Assembly (NCBI GenBank): GCA_963576475.1
Contig: OY754982.1
Span: 2,445,409-2,509,408 of the forward strand
Length of the DNA stretch: 64,000 nt
Origin: Molanna angustata
Taxonomy: Eukaryota > Arthropoda > Insecta > Trichoptera > Molannidae
Direction: 5' to 3'
Shown here: piece by piece, positions 10,417-21,692 of the stretch
How the letters are laid out: each line of letters starts with the position of its first letter
How positions within the stretch are numbered: position 1 is the stretch's first letter
Notes under the pieces: generated by a model
What the model saw: the letters and a program-made list of their open reading frames with translations, nothing else
What the model was told of the DNA's origin: nothing
Databases searched by the model: none
Made by a program: the position numbers and the translations under genes

Positions 10417-13400
10417 ATGAAGTGGTTTTTGATATTTTCAGTGAGTGAAATTCATATTTTATTCGATTCGGTTATAGTGATGTGATATACGTTTATTTTT
10501 AGAAGATTAAATAGTGATTAACAAAAATGTTTATTGTGATAAAAATATGTGAAAAAACTATATTATTAACAAAATGCTTTCATTTGTGTGAATTGAAAAT
10601 ACTTATAAATGATTAAAATTCATCATTTTTTGTGATATTTATGCACAAAAAATTGATCTAGTTTTCCATAGATAAAAAATAGGTCTTCTTGTTTATTGTT
10701 CTTAGCGGATCAAAAAAAAATGTCAAATACATTTTTATATTGTTATTTAAAAGTATGGGAAAAATATAAATGAATAATTACATTTTGAAACTTTTTGCGG
10801 GTTCGGTTCCCAGATGAGTCTCGGTGATTTAAGGCTAAATTTGTGAGACAATCAAATTCTACTAAAGAGTTTCCAAAATGAGGCAACTAATTGTTGCGTG
10901 GTTGTTAAATTAATATCAAATTCGACATTGCAAGTTTTGTTATTCTTTTTCATTTTTCTTTTTTTTTTCGTTATTTAAATCATAGCAAAATATACAAACA
11001 CACAAATTTATACATTATATAATTTATCCCTGAACCGCGTGTAGATGGAGGATGTGTGTGACTAAATAATGTATTTAAAAATGTAAAACTATTCATACCA
11101 TCACGGCATATCCCACAATGTGGGGTAACCAGCGAAAGATGTGCGGGTGTGCATTGCCTTATAAAAGGGAGCACAACATATCTGTGTATACCCACACACC
11201 AGTCTCGTCTCACCTAAAAAGGCACTATATTCAGAATGGGTGGTGAACCTCATTGCTGAACTATGTGAGATGTTATTGTTGCCAGCATAATTATGGTTGT
11301 ATTAAACACTATATATTGTATTCTTTATTTTATTTTAATTATTCTTTATCACACCATTTACATATGCGAGCGGTGATAGCCCAGCGGTAAGGTCGTCGCC
11401 TCACATGCGTGAGGTCGACGGTTCGAATCCGGGCGGGGCATGCACCTCTGGATTTTAAAAAAAAAATCTATGTGCGGATTTATATCACTAGCTATGTGTA
11501 GCCATGATCCAATTTGTCTGGTTCCCCTTTCTAAGGGTTACGAAGGTCAGACGGCAGTCGCTTCAATGTAATAACCAGACTCGCCAATTCCAGGATCATG
11601 GTCAAAGCGTACCCCGATAGAAACGGGACAAAAGCGCTAAGGGGGGAAACACCATTTACATATGCGTCGTTAAAAATGGTCCAAAATGGATAACTGCTGT
11701 ACATCAAGACAGAAACCTTTAAAAATAGTAAATTTTTGCCTCTTAAAGGCCCTTGCATACTTTGGGTATACGGATGCACACAAATATGCACACTAAATTA
11801 CCTTATATTGTATGAAATACGAAAAAATATTATATATTACCAAATATGTGATTTATAATATTTTTTCGAGAAGAAGGGTAAAATTCAGATTTTTTTTAAT
11901 AGTAAGAATGATAATTAAAATATTAAAAATATAAAAAAAACACAGCCGGTAGATTTTCATATTCTCTTTCAATTACAGTAAAAATCTTATTCATAGGCCT
12001 AGTAGTTCCTTAGTAACTTACGAAAAATAGGTTTTATTCATGCTAATTTTACAAGAATTTTTTTTTAACATATTCGAATTTCAAAAAAAAAGACTCACTA
12101 AATAGAACAAAAAAGTATGTAAAAATAAACTGTTCTTTGAATATATTTTTTAATTGCATATACGCAAACATTGGATTTTTTTCCCTGTCGGGAGTCAAAT
12201 GATATTTTTATTGACAATAACATCTCAATAGAGACGAAGTTGGGATATCATAGAAGAACCAGGAACTCAGGCACCTACAGGGCTTACGACCTGTGTAAAT
12301 ATTTCACCTGAATAATACCTCATAGATATCAATAGTATAATTTAGTATTATTTAGGTGAAATGTTTACTCATTATTCAAATATATAGAACTTTCAAAAAT
12401 TACATTGATAAGGTAACTCAATAAAGGCATAATTGGTGAACGTTGCGCAAGCACATATAGTGATCACGTAAATCAGCCGATGACAGGTCGTAAGCCCTGA
12501 AGGTGCCTTAGTTCCTGGTTCTTCTATGATATGCCAAGTTCGCCTCTATTGAGATGTAATTGTCAATAAAAAAACTGATCTTTATTTCAAAGACGTATCT
12601 CTTGAGGGTACTGGGGAAAATATTTTTAAAATGAACTATTTAGCTTAATATAGACTCTTAAAGATGTCTGTCGAGGGGTTTACACCATCCAAAGTGTCTG
12701 TCAATGGAACACGTGGTTTATTTATTGATTTATTCATAGTAAATATAAAAAATGACGTTTATACTATAACGCCTAATAATTTTATTTATTTTTCTCCACT
12801 TAAGAATACATACTAAAAAAGAAATAATTTTTGACCTTATAATTAAGTTGTTGGTACCATGTTTTGAGTTCCTCCATTTAATCTTTGTCTATCTAACTAG
12901 GAATAACTCCTGTTTTAAGACAAGACAACTTTAGCACAAACTGAAATGGTAAAATATCAATTTTCAACACTCGGATGTGTTCTCCGAAAACCACCTGAAC
13001 CATCTAAAGGGTTCATATTATCCAATCATTATTACCTTCTGTGATATCCATATAACATAAGTATAAATTTTGTACGGGCCACTATCCAAACTGACGATAG
13101 CCTGGCAGTCGTGAGCTCTTACACTGTAATATTATTGTCAAGAAAAACTATATTAGATATGAAGGTAGGTAACTCATAAGTATTCTTTTCCACACTCCAA
13201 AATTGTGTATTTTCAAATTCAAAACGTCGAACCGAAAATATTACACTTTGAGAAAAAATGTACCTACATACACTCAAACCAATAGATTGATGTTTTGAAA
13301 CTATAAGTATAAAATAGTTAGTATAAGAAGGAATGGCGAAATTGAACAAAATAAGGAAAATTTTAATTTTGTGATTGCAGGTGAGTGTGGTCTACTGTGT

Positions 13401-15306
13401 CATCTTTGTAGAGGGCGGAGCACCTTCAGGGCTGGACCCCGCAAGTGCTCATGAAGCCCTTAAACCCAAGACGCAACACAAACGTGGACTACGTGGATCT
13501 GTGCCCTCCTTTTCTCATGGAGTGGATATACCTATCATCAGGCACTCTATACTCAAGCCATTCATCGTCCAATATCCCGTACAGTCAATACCTATCGGAG
13601 TAAAGATCCCACTAAAGAACCCTCATCTTCACAAGTTACCAAACCACTTGGGTAGTGCTACCAAACTACCGCATTTCCATGCACATGCACACATTAACCT
13701 ACCGTCATTAAAACCAGCATGGCCAACTAGTTGTCACGGCCAAGCGAGCCATCCAGTACATAAACCCATCCCTCCCCCTCCCCCACCACCCTCACCAATC
13801 ATTCCTACATCCTCAGTTAACTTTCCTATCAATGTTGTCCCCGCTCCACCACTAGCGCCCGTTCTGCCGCTTCTCCGTCCTCCTTTACCGTTTAGACCTT
13901 TGCTTCAACCACCTGTTTTTGGCCCAGTTCCCTTTGCCCCCGTTCACCTGACCCCCGTAGCCCCCATTGCTCCTGTGGCTCCTATAGCTCCCGTGGCTCC
14001 CATTGCTGCACCCATCGCTCCTCTTCCCACAATCATTCGGCCAGGTCACTCGCAACACACTTCTTATTTTGCTACATTCCCCCGACATCAGTTTATAAAT
14101 TCTCTTCCAGCGATCGCTCCACAGATCCCTGTTGTTGGAGCTCCACTTGCACATGTTGGAGTAGGGAGGTTGCCCTTGGCAGTCGGTCAGATACCTGTTG
14201 GAGTAGGGCGACTGCCCTTGGCCGTCAGTCAAGTACCTGTTGGAGTAGGAAGATTGCCCTTGGCCGTCAATCAAGTACAGTTTGGAGTAGGACCTGTACC
14301 TTTAAATATCCCTCGAGTGCCGCTGCATTTCGGACAGGTGCCGTTGAATGTCGCTAAGATTCCATTTGGAGTATCTCATCCATCTGTTTTAGCCAATCAA
14401 ATTCCATTCGGAAATATTCCAGTAAACTTCCCAGTGGGAAACGCTCCCGCCGGCCACACGATCGTTAACAATGCACAAACGCCCGTTCAGAATCCATTTG
14501 GAGGAACGCAAAATCCATTTTTCGTACAAAGACCAGCGGACCAATTCCCACCACAATTTGTCCCCGACAGCAATGGAAATCCACAATTTGTTCCTGAAAT
14601 TCAGGATCAAGGAAATGACATCTCCAACACTGCTCAAAACCCTAATTCAATAAACGATAATGTTTGGACTCCGATGCAGAACTCTGTACCGGAAAACAAC
14701 TTCCCTACTGTCCAATATCCGCAACAAATCGGTCCTCAAGAAGACACATCTCAAATTCACCCTGAGAATATTCCGAGCGATCAAAATAACGACCAAAATC
14801 AAGGATATGTCTATCAGCAGAACGGTAACCAAGCGTTCCAAGACGGTAAAGACATCCAAGAAAGTTTACGACTTCAAGCTGAACAGCAATTCTTGAATGC
14901 TCAAAGATTTTTCAGTCAACATCAAGGTAATCAAGAACAGGATTCCACCCAGGAACAGCAATATTTGCAAGAACAGCAGCAACGCCAACAACACTTGCAA
15001 GAACAACAACAACAGCAGCAATATTTACAAGAACAGGAGCAATCGCAACAACAACAATACGAAAATCCCCAAGAATACCAACAACAAAATTTACAGCAAG
15101 ACGATGACATCCAACAGTATTCCCAACAACAGTTTATAACAGGACAGCAATTGGCAGAAGCAAATCCACAACATGAACCACAATTCCCTCAGGCTTTGCC
15201 AAATCATCCATTGTCAGGAAGGCCAATCAACCAAGCCTTTAAGATCAACCACAGGAAACGACTCAGAGCAAGGCCATCGGAAAATCAAGAAGGATATAAT
15301 AATTAG
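10417..15306 (+). CDS. Secreted Pro/Gln-rich low-complexity protein, two exons
   Basis: Exon 1 (10417-10440) encodes MKWFLIFS and stops at a consensus donor GTGAGT. Exon 2 (13381-15306) follows an acceptor TTGTGATTGCAG and joins in phase 0, giving MKWFLIFSVSVVYCVIFVEG, a good signal peptide with likely cleavage near residues 20-22. Total length is about 649 residues. The mature protein has a His/Pro-rich start, a PPPPPP run, alternating APVAPIAPVAPIAP (around 13955-14010), three or more GVGRLPLAV repeats (14157-14275), an Asn/Gln-rich part, and a dense Gln tract (about 14880-15140) ending in basic residues. This resembles extracellular matrix, cuticle or silk-associated proteins, but I recognise no named family. 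The 2.9-kb intron holds SINEs and a foldback repeat. A poly(A) signal is at 15466. The exon 1 assignment rests on the splice sites and the resulting signal peptide. Confidence 0.75.
10790..10945 (+). mobile_element. SINE family C, diverged copy
   Basis: It carries a B-box-like GGGTTCGGTTCCCAG, then GTGAGACAATCAAATTC, GAGGCAACTAATTGTTGCGT and AAATTCGACATTG, in the same order as the better copy at 36275-36520. It lies in the intron of the Pro/Gln-rich protein gene. Confidence 0.6.
11366..11650 (+). mobile_element. tRNA-derived SINE, family B
   Basis: The head has an A-box-like GTGATAGCCCAGCGGTAAGG and a B box GGTTCGAATCC about 40 bases later. The body runs GCATGCACCTCTGGATTTT, CTAGCTATGTGTAGCCATGA, GTCAGACGGCAGTCGCTTC and CGATAGAAACGGGACAAAAG. 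The long GC-richer body beyond a short tRNA-like head rules out a plain tRNA gene. Only one copy was seen in this window. It lies in the intron of the Pro/Gln-rich protein gene. Confidence 0.75.
11758..12060. repeat. Interspersed repeat, inverted relative to 19790-20015
   Basis: Blocks TACGGATGCACACAAATATG, AAATTACCTTATA, CGGTAGATTTTCATATTCTC and CATAGGCCTAGTAGT recur in reverse orientation at 19790-20015, in the intron of the cuticle gene. The class is unknown. The neighbouring TTGCATATACGCAAACATTG near 12155-12175 is shared with the sequences around 23930 and 24320, which suggests it belongs to the foldback family next to it. Confidence 0.55.
12211..12566. mobile_element. Foldback element with about 80-bp terminal inverted repeats
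   Basis: The left end TTGACAATAACATCTCAATA is matched inverted at the right end. The arms 12211-12292 and 12485-12566 pair along most of their length, including the AGAACCAGGAACTCAGGC and GGCTTACGACCTGT blocks. Inside is a further inverted pair around TATTTCACCT/AGGTGAAAT. It is related to 23485-24262 and 1085-1478. No coding capacity. Confidence 0.75.
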
Positions 15307-15465
15307 GAACAACTTTAATAATTTTCAGATTTTGAAGAGTCACTTTGTAAATAATTTTAGAATTTTAATTGTTTAGGATTAAGTATTTAATGAAATAGTT
15401 GGAAATGATAAATGTTGTACAAATGAACTAGAATATAAGAATCGTTAACTAACAAAAAAATATAT

Positions 15466-15471
15466 AATAAA
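15466..15471 (+). terminator. Poly(A) signal AATAAA of the Pro/Gln-rich protein gene
   Basis: AATAAA lies 160 bases after the stop codon of the gene ending at 15306, in an AT-rich 3' UTR. It is the first canonical signal downstream. Confidence 0.55.
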
Positions 15472-17394
15472 GTATTCTAAAGATTATTATCATCAAAATT
15501 CATTTATGAACAGAGACGCAGGAGTTTCAATAGAAACTGTGGAAATTAGACTTTGTTGCGACAATTCAAAACCAATTTGAGAAAAAACTGGTTAGTCTCG
15601 ACTTTTGGAGATACAACCCTTTAAAATATTCATGTAAGGTTACGCGTATACCATTGCTATGATTGGCACCCACGGTCAATGCAATGTACCTTTTGTTGGT
15701 ATTACTGTTGTGGCAAGACTTACAACTACAAAAATATCTTGGTAATACATAGATATCAATATCAGATTTAAAACTTTAATTTGACGGCTAAATTATTCCC
15801 TTCCCCCATACTTCCTATGTACTCCCTGCTTCTTTTTAATTTTTTATATTTTATAAAAAAAATTAAACTTGTACCTACTTTTATTGTCAAATGATGGATG
15901 CAGTTATTAGTTTTGTAAATATTGAAATGTTTTTTTGACATTGTGAAGTTAGGCTAAGCTGTTGTATCCAACATTTAAAAAAAAAACAAAATAAGATAAT
16001 CCTTATTTTGAATTGTAAAAGTAAAATTAAAAATGTGATCAACCAAAAACAAATTTATTGAATATTAGCTTTTGAAATACACCTCTGGAGATAGCTTGCT
16101 GTGATCATGTTGGAAAATCCTGAAAAAAATATAGCATTAGCATTTCGTTTATTATATGTTGTGTGTATACGTTGTTCATATTATTTATTTATGTGTTTTT
16201 TTTTAATAAAGTTACTACAAAAGAATTGTTTTGGTATTATTGAATATGGAAATTTCAAATAATAAAATACTAGAACTGATTTGAACTTAATTCAGCAGTA
16301 CTCTGGAATACATGTCAAATTTGATTCTAAAGCAAAATATGTATCTAAAATACCTATTTATTTTTTGAATCCTTTTATTACTGTTTCACTACTTGGAATC
16401 ATTCTTGTTGAATCTTTTATGACTTATAACTGTATGACCTAATAGTTATTGCCATTATACATGGATAGGGTTTTAACTATAGCCATCACTGGGTATCATC
16501 TTTCGATCTTTGTGTATGTTTTCGATTGGTCGCTTCTTAACTGCCAAATATTCCGTGCTAAGAACATTGAAGTTTTTAAAGTTTAATTTATAAAATGGTT
16601 TATTCTGTACGCTGTTCACTGACATTCAATACTCCGAACACATTTCACGTATTACTAAAAAAAGGGGAATTATGTACATGACAGTTTTTCATAAACAAGA
16701 TTTGAAGTATTACTATAAACAATGATTATAACATATAAAGTAAACAAATAGCATTTAAAATATGCGATATACAAAACCAACATATTATTAAAAATAAACA
16801 TCAAAGTATGAACAGTTAATTTGTTCTTAGTTTTAAAATGGTTTGAAAATCAATTAGCTCATTTCACGAATCATGATAAAGTATATAGTAGATATTTATT
16901 TGGTTTTATGCAAAATTCTTAGGTCGATATAATTTTTCATTTTTATTGTCTTTCACATCAATGTTATATTATTGTCACAGTTGATTAGTCAATATTGAAA
17001 CATGTTCCCACTTACCTATACTTATCTGTTTTTGTCATTATTTATTGTATTGAACTTGACCTGTTTGATTTCTGTTGCTGTAATGGTTGCAGTTTTCCGC
17101 TCTGCAGACTACAACAGTTACACAATACCGTTAATATCTGATCAAATAACTAATACTTTTATTACTATTAGTAATAAATTAGCATTTAATAATTATAAAT
17201 AAACAATTATCCATTGTTGTCTGAAAGAAAACCCCAAGCAAGGTTCAAATAAACATGATATGTGTTCGTCCTATAAAGACTTCAGAGCAGACACTTTCCA
17301 TACCAAAAATTTCCTTCAAACCATTGAAGTGCAGGTAATCAGGATACAAATTTTCCTTCGTAATCTGATAATCTCTACCATAGCTTGGTACTAT
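15472..17394. other. Intergenic AT-rich stretch, nothing recognised
   Basis: No gene, SINE head or terminal repeat was identified. Frames such as 17002-17202 are short, hydrophobic by composition and show no motif. Confidence 0.45.
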
Positions 17395-17988
17395 TCATTA
17401 TGCAAAAAGTCCACTACACCATACAAAATATTCCTTCATACATCATAGAACAATCAGTAGCAAGAAGTCAGGGCGGTTGTCTTAAAAAGGGCGCTTAAAA
17501 TCCTAAAATGTAAATTATATAAATAAAAAATCTTTTTTCTTTCTCTCTCTTCTGTCTGTTGTCAAGTTTCAAAACGACACGTGTCAATATGATTTACGAG
17601 TCAAGTATAGACTTATATATTTGGGCATTATATCCGATGTTGTCAAACAAAACAAAATTGACTCAAATATTGTAATACCACATTGTAAATATGTTATATG
17701 AATCTCCAATTATTGTTGTGGCTATTTTTTTATAAATAAAAATAAATAACTATATAGGTAGGTTATGGTAATTTTATTAACAAACTGATTTCATTTAGAC
17801 CCGATGTAATTTTACATAATTTTAAATATAAAATTCCAAAAAAATGTGGGGAGGGGGGGCGGTTTCAAATATATTGCTACGGGCGCAAAAACACGTTTAT
17901 CCGGCCCTGTCATACACGTGTATTGGCTTAATACTGTCGATTCATTACGAGAATTGAATTCTCTTGAACGAATCGACACAACAGTTGG
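17395..17988 (+). mobile_element. Helentron-like repeat, 3' part, split by a hAT element
   Basis: The stretch GCAAAAAGTCCACTACACC, CATACAAAATATTCCTTCAT before the insertion and GGCTTAATACTGTCGATTC, GAATTGAATTCTCTTGAACG, AATCGACA after it are the 3' part of the family seen intact at 38598-39482 and 56178-57042. The element at 17444-17909 splits it. The 5' limit is unclear. Confidence 0.65.
17444..17909 (-). mobile_element. hAT-type non-autonomous element, short copy
   Basis: The right end ACACGTTTATCCGGCCCTG and the preceding GGGGGGCGGTTTCAAATATA with CGGGCGCAAAAAC are the reverse complement of the left end of the element at 52567. The left part CATAGAACAATC, AGTCAGGGCGG and AAGGGCGCTTAAAATCC matches the right end of that element. 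About 15 terminal bases of the left repeat are missing. The flanks TCATACAT and TCATACAC agree at 7 of 8 bases, as expected for an 8-bp hAT target duplication. It sits inside a Helentron-like repeat. Confidence 0.75.
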
Positions 17989-19043
17989 ATTATCGTTTTC
18001 GGGTGTCCTGTAAGAGCCGGGTAATCGAAAAAAACAACAGGGAAAATAACAAAAATGGAAATACAAAATACAATGAAATTAATAATTTATTCACAAAGAT
18101 AATTGTTACAACCGCTTAATTTAATTATAATAATAATATTTATTTACAATCATTATCATAAATAACCAACGAACAAAATAAGTTGTTTAGTGAGTTGATA
18201 AGGACCTAGCCAGCCGAAATGGTCGTTCTGTCATAAGGAAAATATATACACAGAACTACAATCCATTGGCTTGATTTGAAAAACTTCGTAAAGTTTGTTG
18301 TGTTCCGATAGGAACCGATTGAGGAATTAAGACATTTAAATTTAAAAATCGGTTAAGTATGACATCTGATAAAAATAATTCCTTACGAAGAGCAAAAATT
18401 CCGAAGCTAATCATCATTGAAATAGTCCATTACAAAATTACACAATCATTAGTTACAGTTGAAATATTTTATAATGAATTCGGATGACGATTTTTATGGA
18501 TAATACTGATGCTTGGTGTAAATCTTAAAATCTGAACGTTTTCAGAACCAACGAAGCAGACAGCAAATAATTTGCAACAATTTACCAAACAATCGAAACA
18601 AATAGTAAAGTTATTAATTTTCAACGATGGCAATCCTCGGTTTTGAATCGACGACGTAATCAAAGACGAATCTATTTAAATGAATAATATAATGCATCTT
18701 TTTAGGTAGTTTATCAGTCGCTTAGAAATTTCTGATGCAACAGCCACAGACAACAGACAAATTAAATGAGAAACAATAGACAAAGACAATGAAAGATAAT
18801 AATTAGATTGTCTATAACAAGCATAGATATATCAAAGTTTCGAAGAAGAACTACAGATTCAATATAAGAACAGCTTTTAATTTTTTGAAATTGTTGAATA
18901 AAACTGAACTGACTTGGTATTAAAAACGTCCGATTTTAACATTTTCTTTTGGGTTTCGATTTTGAAAGAAATAACTCACAATAATGTTACAGGACAACAA
19001 TTGTGAGTTGTCTTTCTGGTTAAGTTAAGTTTTGTGATGATTT
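17989..19043. other. Sequence downstream of the cuticle gene, nothing recognised
   Basis: AT-rich with TAATAATAATATTTATTT runs near 18125-18145. No coding frame or terminal repeat is supported. The part next to 19043 is presumably the 3' UTR of the cuticle-like gene. Confidence 0.4.
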
Positions 19044-21600
19044 TTAGTGAAGAAGAGGGAATCCATGTCCATATCCAAGGTATGGAGATGAATATCCAAA
19101 GTGGGACACTGGAGCGATGGTTTTTGAGATGACAGGGGAAGCATAGCTCACTGGAGCAGAATAAGCTAGAGGCGCAGCAACCTGGAAAAAATACAGCTTT
19201 TATTAACAAAATTAACTCTGGTTTTGTTGTATTTGCGATTTATGTAATTTTTAATTCACGAAAAACGAACTATAATTATACTTAATTAAAAGGTTCGTAG
19301 GGTTATTTAACACTTTTAAAATTCCTAGAGTTAGATACATCGTGTTCCCTGTGGGTATGAAAACATAGAATCTATAAATAATAATAAAATATTTGCAAAT
19401 AAGTCTATTCTAGAATATATTCTAGAGAGTAGCAGTAGGTATTTAACAAACATGTGTGTTAAAATCTTTTAAAGTTATCAAATTAAAATACAACCATGTT
19501 TCGCTTAAAATATGTGATTTATTCATTTTCCACAGAAGAAAACCGTTAAGTTCTCGACCAATCAATGCAGTTTCGATCTCTTTCTTTGTCGTTATGATTG
19601 GATGAGTAATTTAAGAGCCTATAGTTGGCTAAATAGTATGTATATTTTGAAAATATTTTCCCCAGTACCTACACTCAAAAAATACGTTTTTGAAATAAGA
19701 TACAGTTTATTTTTACATCTTTATTCTGTTGCGTGAGTTTTTTTGAAATTTGAATTTGCTTAATACTTTTCTTGTAAAATTAGTTGTAATAAAACCTTTT
19801 TTTAAATTTTTATTGTAAGTAACTAAAACACTACAAGGCCTATCAAATAGATTTTCACTTCAATCGAAAGAGAATATGAAAATCTACCGACTAAGTATTT
19901 TACTATTTTGATATTTTAATTACTTTAAAAAAAATAAACACTGAAATATTTCGTGTTTCATACATTATAAGGTAATTTGGTGTGCATATTTGTGTACATC
20001 CGTAAGCCTATTATAAGGTACCTATACAAGGACCTTATATAAAAACATTTACTTGTTGCGGGAAAGTACTCATCCCATAGTCAGCCGTAATCGAAAAATA
20101 AAATTAAGTTTCGTAAGGTATCTATAAATAATATTATAGATGAAATAGAATTAGGTAGGTATTACAGACTGTAAAATTAAGATTCGTTTCATAATAATAG
20201 AAGACTTTGATTATTTTACGAAAGACATAGGCAGATACAATATTTTAGTAAATATGTACCTTAGGGATGAAAGCTGGTGCGTGATGAATAGCTGGGGCGG
20301 CGAACGGAAGACCCAATGGATGAGAGTATGGCAGATGAGCTGAATACGGCAGAGAAGCTGAGTATGGGAGAGATGCAGGGTATCCATAGGCGGCGCTGGC
20401 TACTGGAAGTCCTCCATAGGGCAGAGCACCATATCCAACACTGACTACACCACGCTTCTCCTGTTTCTTTTCTTCGACTTCCTCGGCGAAGCAGGCAGCC
20501 ACCACGATCAAGAGGCACAACTAAAAGAATAGAAAAACAACATTTAACAGACATAACTACGAAACTATGTATATTTACAGTGCACTTGTTGTGTCAATCT
20601 TGACTCTGATTGAAATAAAAGTAAGCGAGCTGATGACAAAGAGCTACTGGCAGATTTTAATCATCATCATTAGCGCAACAACCCTGTGTGGGACCTGGCC
20701 TCCTCCAAAATCCTTCTCCAGCCGTCCCTGCCATCCGCTGCCCACCTTCAATTTATTATTCCAATCGCTCTTATATCGTCTTCTGTGTCATCCAGCTGTA
20801 TAAGCTTGGGTCTGCCTCTACTTCTTCTGTCCTCTGGATTGGTGTTATGAATCTTTTTGGGGATACGATCATCATTCGTCCGGTTGATATGTCCCAACCT
20901 CTGTATTTTACGTATAATTTTGGGTTTGTCATATAACGCTTGTAGTGGATAAACTGGCTGACTGTAATAAGGAAGATTTTATTTTGTATTTTGCTTCTCG
21001 AGTAACCAACAGGTTAATAAGTGGGCACCAGTCAAATATTAATTTAACACGCACCTAATAACGACTTATCGTACGATGTGTATCGTATCACAAATCCAGG
21101 TTGAAAATCGGGATCATGGCACATAGCAGTCAGATATCTAACTGGACCACAAATGCTGATGAAGATCTAAATTTTTTAGTTGAGCTAATGTGATTATTGA
21201 AAAATTAGACCATGTTGACGAATTTTCAATCAAAGGGGTTGACGGCTGGATAAAAATACCGACAGATTTTATTTAAAACTAATTTGTTTGAGCCAATAAT
21301 TAAGAAAGAGCGCCATTAGAATGATCTTATTTATTTAATATTTATTTCTTGAGAACGTTAGGGTTGAATAAATTTATTATAGGTATTTTGATTTTGAATT
21401 TAGAATAATAAATAAAACTATGCAATACACAGCTGACAAGAACAGTATTAAATGTTGGGTTCAAGAATGTCCCACAGATTTAATTCTCAGATAGAAACGA
21501 AACAATAAGTCGAAAAAAAACCTTGATAGACGATGCTTGGACGTAAATTATAAACAAATTATGTAAATAAATATAATATCCAACTTACAAAGGCTTTCAT
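19044..21600 (-). CDS. Low-complexity cuticle-like secreted protein, three exons
   Basis: On the minus strand exon 1 (21600-21589) encodes MKAF and ends at donor GTAAGT. Exon 2 (20520-20260) follows acceptor TTCTTTTAG, and exon 3 (19181-19044) follows TTTTTTCCAG and ends in TAA. All junctions are phase 0, giving 136 residues. The signal peptide is MKAFLCLLIVVAACFA, followed by a charged EEVEEKKQEKRG, then a Gly/Ala/Tyr/Pro/Ser-rich body with LPYSASLPYSAHLPYSHPLG repeats and a C-terminus SSPYLGYGHGFPLLH. A four-codon first exon with a signal peptide and low-complexity body is usual for insect structural cuticle genes; it lacks a visible Rebers-Riddiford chitin-binding motif. A TATA box lies about 85 bases upstream of the start codon. 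Intron 1 carries an RTE-type LINE remnant and intron 2 an interspersed repeat. Confidence 0.85.
19790..20015. repeat. Interspersed repeat, inverted relative to 11758-12060
   Basis: It carries GAGAATATGAAAATCTACCG, TATAAGGTAATTTGGTGTGC and ATATTTGTGTACATCCGTA, the reverse complements of blocks at 11758-12060. It lies in intron 2 of the cuticle-like gene. No coding capacity was seen. Confidence 0.55.
20670..20965 (-). mobile_element. LINE remnant, reverse transcriptase C-terminus with one stop
   Basis: The minus strand reads LYDKPKIIRKIQRLGHINRT, NDDRIPKKIHNTNPEDRRSR, GRPKLIQLDDTEDDIRAIGI, then a stop codon after IN, then RWAADGRDGWRRILEEARSH and TGLLR before the final stop. The order GH..R..DDR.PKK, RRSRGRPKL..LD..E.D, W...A.DR..WR..LEEA is the familiar C-terminal tail of an insect non-LTR retrotransposon. 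One in-frame stop and the missing 5' portion show it is dead. It lies in intron 1 of the cuticle-like gene, on the same strand. Confidence 0.75.
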
Positions 21601-21683
21601 TTTGAAGGGTTTTGTTTTGAACAATGAACTTTGCTGGTTGAACAAGATATCCAAAGTGACTTGGTTTTAGATTAAACTGAGGG

Positions 21684-21692
21684 CTTTATATA
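21684..21692 (-). promoter_or_regulatory. TATA box of the cuticle-like gene
   Basis: On the minus strand this is TATATAAAG. A start of transcription about 30 bases downstream would leave a 5' UTR of roughly 55-60 bases before the ATG at 21600, an ordinary distance for a cuticle gene. Confidence 0.6.

Noticed and set aside
11366..11450. tRNA gene call from the A and B boxes
   Set aside because: The head is followed by a long SINE body and A-rich part, and the cloverleaf arms do not pair convincingly. The heads at 323, 30431, 43979 and 57270 are SINEs for the same reason.
13375..13380. Start of the Pro/Gln-rich protein at a TTG in the long open frame
   Set aside because: These bases are the end of a splice acceptor; an upstream ATG exon gives a proper signal peptide.
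13885..14896. Frames on the other strand or in other phases within the Pro/Gln-rich exon (13885-14274, 14389-14637, 14660-14896 and others)
   Set aside because: Composition-driven shadows of a repetitive coding exon.
20567..20936. Plus-strand frames of 78 and 82 codons
   Set aside because: They lie opposite the LINE reverse transcriptase remnant, which explains the sequence.
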